Positions 62,076-64,000 of a DNA stretch of 64,000 nucleotides are shown piece by piece. The translations under genes were made by a program, and so were the position numbers. Where the stretch lies: the NCBI GenBank assembly GCA_004565275.1, contig SDOX01000008.1, positions 589,327 to 653,326 on the forward strand. Direction: 5' to 3'. This DNA is from Nannochloropsis salina CCMP1776 (taxonomy: Eukaryota; Sar; Eustigmatophyceae; Eustigmatales; Monodopsidaceae). The first letter of the stretch is position 1. Every line of letters starts with the position of its first letter. The notes below the pieces were generated by a model. That model did not search any database and was not told where the DNA came from. It was given only the letters and a program-made list of their open reading frames with translations.

Positions 62076-64000
62076 ATGGCTGGATCAGAATCTACCAAAT
62101 TGGACTTTCATGAGTCTTCTGCTTTTGCGCCTGAGGCGACAACCTCCTCAACTCCTATCAAAATTCACGCTACTGTGGCAAATCATGACAATGAGACGAA
62201 GGATAATGCTTTTTCGAAGCATGCGAACACAATGTCATTACCTACAATGCAGCCCAAAGATGCAACAAGACTTCAATTATTTGAATGGAGCATAGCTGAA
62301 TGCAAAGTCAAGCTACGCCGGGGGAGCAGTAAGGTTATATTAAAAGATGTTGTTGGATGTGCGAGAGCCGGGACTTTCAGTGCCATTATTGGTCCGAGTG
62401 GATGCGGGAAGACTACGTTGTTGGACTGTCTAGCTTTGCGAAATCCTACCTTTCAGGGCTCTGTACGCTTAGACGGGCATGCATTGTCAAGCGACTATTT
62501 CCTCCAAACAGGTTACGTCCACCAAAAAGAGCTTTTTTTTTCGCATTTGACCGCGCGGGAGCATCTTTATTTCCATGCTGTCACCCGTCTAAGTGGAAAT
62601 CATTCTTCCCTCGAATGTTTGTCTCGTGTGGAGACAGTACTTCAAGAAGTAGACATGATAAAAGTTTGCGATACGCAGATCGGTGGAGGTGAACTCTATG
62701 TAACCAAGGGCTTATCAGGAGGAGAGCGAAAGCGTCTCAATATTGCCACAGAGCTACTTGCGAATCCATCAATTTTGCTACTCGACGAGCCAACATCGGG
62801 CCTGGATTCTGTGATGGGGGAGCTCATCTGCCTACTTCTCAACGACCTAGCGAGACGCGAGCCGAAGCGAACAGTTGTAGTGGCAGTCCATTCACCGCCT
62901 TCCCGCATCTTCACTCTTTTTTCATTGCTGACTGTGCTTACCAGCAATGGTGAACTTGCTTACTTTGGAGAACGCAATGGTGTCCTTCCGTTTGTGGAGA
63001 GCTTAGGGTACTCATGTCCATCACATTTCAATCCCGCGGATTTTATCCTAGAACTGGCCTCAACGAAAATCATCCAAAACCATATATCCTGTCGCACCGG
63101 TACAGACGAGGAGGAGAAATCACATCCATTGAACGATCTTCCAAAAGCCGGTAGTAGTTCGTCGTTGCTTCCATCCTCATCGGTGGATTCGTACGAGTTT
63201 GAGTGTGGGAATTTGCGTTCTGGACACAATCTTGATAGGGTTGAAAGGTATCCGCCCCAAGACAATCCGATCTACGATAATAATGGTAATGGCTTAATAG
63301 AGATACGTGGTAGCCACAGCAAAACCAGTGGCACATGTGAGGATTTCGACACAGACAGGCACATCTCTTTAATGCTATCGCGGTCGAGTCCTGTGCTGGT
63401 GGCGGCCACGAAAGTCGCGGTGGTGGGTCCTCTTCAAGCAAAATTGGGGATGGACAATTGCCATCATAAAGTATGTGGGATGAAAAGCACATCATCTTCT
63501 TACTGGGCGCTGTTCAAAATGAACTTGAAGCGCTCATGGCTGCAAGAAAGCCGGGAAAAAGTCGGATTGGCAGTGCGAGCCGCGATGAATATCACTTTGG
63601 GAATGCTATTTGGCTTGCTGTACCTAAACCAGATTCCTCACGACACCGGGCGAAATACTGCTGGGTTTCTCTTTTCCTTGCTGGTGACCATACTCATCGC
63701 GTCCTCAGTGAATGTTTGCCTCTATTTTCCCTTCGACTTTGCGATCCTCATGCGTGAGTACTACGCGGGGGCCAACCGGCCCGGACCTTACTTTCTCGGC
63801 CGCACTCTTGCCTCGCTACCTCAATCAATGCTGTTCCTCCTGATGGGAATCATCCCCTACTTCATGGCTGGTCTTTCTTCCTCTGCCTCCGGTTTCGGAT
63901 ATTTTTGCCTCATCCTTTTCCTCGCTAACTTTGCCGCTCAATCTTTGGGCTACGTTGCTTCTTCCCTGACGTCAAACCCTGTCGTAGGTCTAGCTTTGTT
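62076..64000 (+). CDS. ABCG-type half-transporter, N-terminal part (cut by window end)
   Basis: Open from the ATG at 62076 to the window end (641 codons seen). The ATP-binding domain comes first, as in the ABCG/White family: Walker A GPSGCGKTT at residue 106, the signature LSGGERKR at 213, Walker B ILLLDEPTSGLDS, and the switch His in AVHSPPS. A polar, Ser-rich linker (about 340-465) is longer than usual. The membrane domain starts near residue 470 (YWALFKMNLKRSWLQESREK) and shows at least four helices, with REYYAGANRPGPYFLGRTLASLP, a conserved ABCG stretch abbreviated here, between helices 2 and 3. ABCG proteins export lipids, sterols or wall precursors. It is the next gene downstream of the synthase on the same strand, about 1 kb away, so a link to its product is possible but unproven. 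Confidence 0.88.
   Translation, partial: MAGSESTKLDFHESSAFAPEATTSSTPIKIHATVANHDNETKDNAFSKHANTMSLPTMQPKDATRLQLFEWSIAECKVKLRRGSSKVILKDVVGCARAGTFSAIIGPSGCGKTTLLDCLALRNPTFQGSVRLDGHALSSDYFLQTGYVHQKELFFSHLTAREHLYFHAVTRLSGNHSSLECLSRVETVLQEVDMIKVCDTQIGGGELYVTKGLSGGERKRLNIATELLANPSILLLDEPTSGLDSVMGELICLLLNDLARREPKRTVVVAVHSPPSRIFTLFSLLTVLTSNGELAYFGERNGVLPFVESLGYSCPSHFNPADFILELASTKIIQNHISCRTGTDEEEKSHPLNDLPKAGSSSSLLPSSSVDSYEFECGNLRSGHNLDRVERYPPQDNPIYDNNGNGLIEIRGSHSKTSGTCEDFDTDRHISLMLSRSSPVLVAATKVAVVGPLQAKLGMDNCHHKVCGMKSTSSSYWALFKMNLKRSWLQESREKVGLAVRAAMNITLGMLFGLLYLNQIPHDTGRNTAGFLFSLLVTILIASSVNVCLYFPFDFAILMREYYAGANRPGPYFLGRTLASLPQSMLFLLMGIIPYFMAGLSSSASGFGYFCLILFLANFAAQSLGYVASSLTSNPVVGLAL

Overview
This window looks like nuclear DNA of a compact, intron-poor microalga, most likely a eustigmatophyte stramenopile of the Nannochloropsis/Microchloropsis type. 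The evidence is indirect. Eukaryote-only genes sit side by side (NOP58, UFC1, BRE1, TANGO2, SERINC, TLC and mitochondrial-carrier families, a PPR-SMR protein). Genes are intronless or carry a few short GT-AG introns. Two N-termini have a signal peptide followed by Phe, as in heterokont plastid pre-sequences. A giant polyketide synthase is present. The species call is an inference.

Layout, left to right: the 5' end of NOP58 (-, cut by the window edge); a secreted mucin-like Pro/Thr/Ala-rich protein (+); an SDR oxidoreductase with an ER-type lysine tail (-); an EF-hand cation/Ca2+ exchanger (+); a TANGO2/NRDE protein (+); UFC1 (-); the histone H2B ubiquitin ligase BRE1 (+); a three-exon Cas1-type O-acetyltransferase with a C-terminal SGNH domain (+); a two-exon TPR/DUF4470-like protein (-); a ZRANB3-like SNF2-HNH remodeller (+); two atypical mitochondrial carriers head to head (-/+); a three-exon TLC-domain membrane protein (-); an RNase HI (+); a DUF1415 protein, probably plastid-targeted (+); a gene-free stretch holding nine units of a 164-bp satellite; SERINC (-); a PPR-SMR protein (+); an intronless 11.6-kb polyketide synthase (+); and the N-terminal part of an ABCG half-transporter (+, cut by the window edge). 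Seven adjacent pairs are divergent, so shared bidirectional promoters are likely.

The most interesting locus is the 3,854-residue synthase at 49457-61021. Its core order FAAL-ACP-KS-AT-KR-ACP is that of cyanobacterial olefin synthase. The sulfotransferase-thioesterase end is replaced by a condensation-like domain that lacks the catalytic His pair, followed by a membrane region with three hexapeptide-repeat (left-handed beta-helix) domains, as in the C-terminus of poly-lysine synthetase (Pls). I infer a membrane-bound enzyme that activates a fatty acid, extends it once to a 3-hydroxyacyl chain and hands it on. This could be an entry point to the long-chain hydroxy fatty acids, diols or algaenan of eustigmatophytes. 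The ABCG transporter downstream may export a lipid, but no link is shown by sequence.

Several gene models were rebuilt by hand from splice signals (Cas1-SGNH, TPR/DUF4470, carrier B, TLC). Their reading phases match across each junction, except that the 5' exons of carrier B are tentative.
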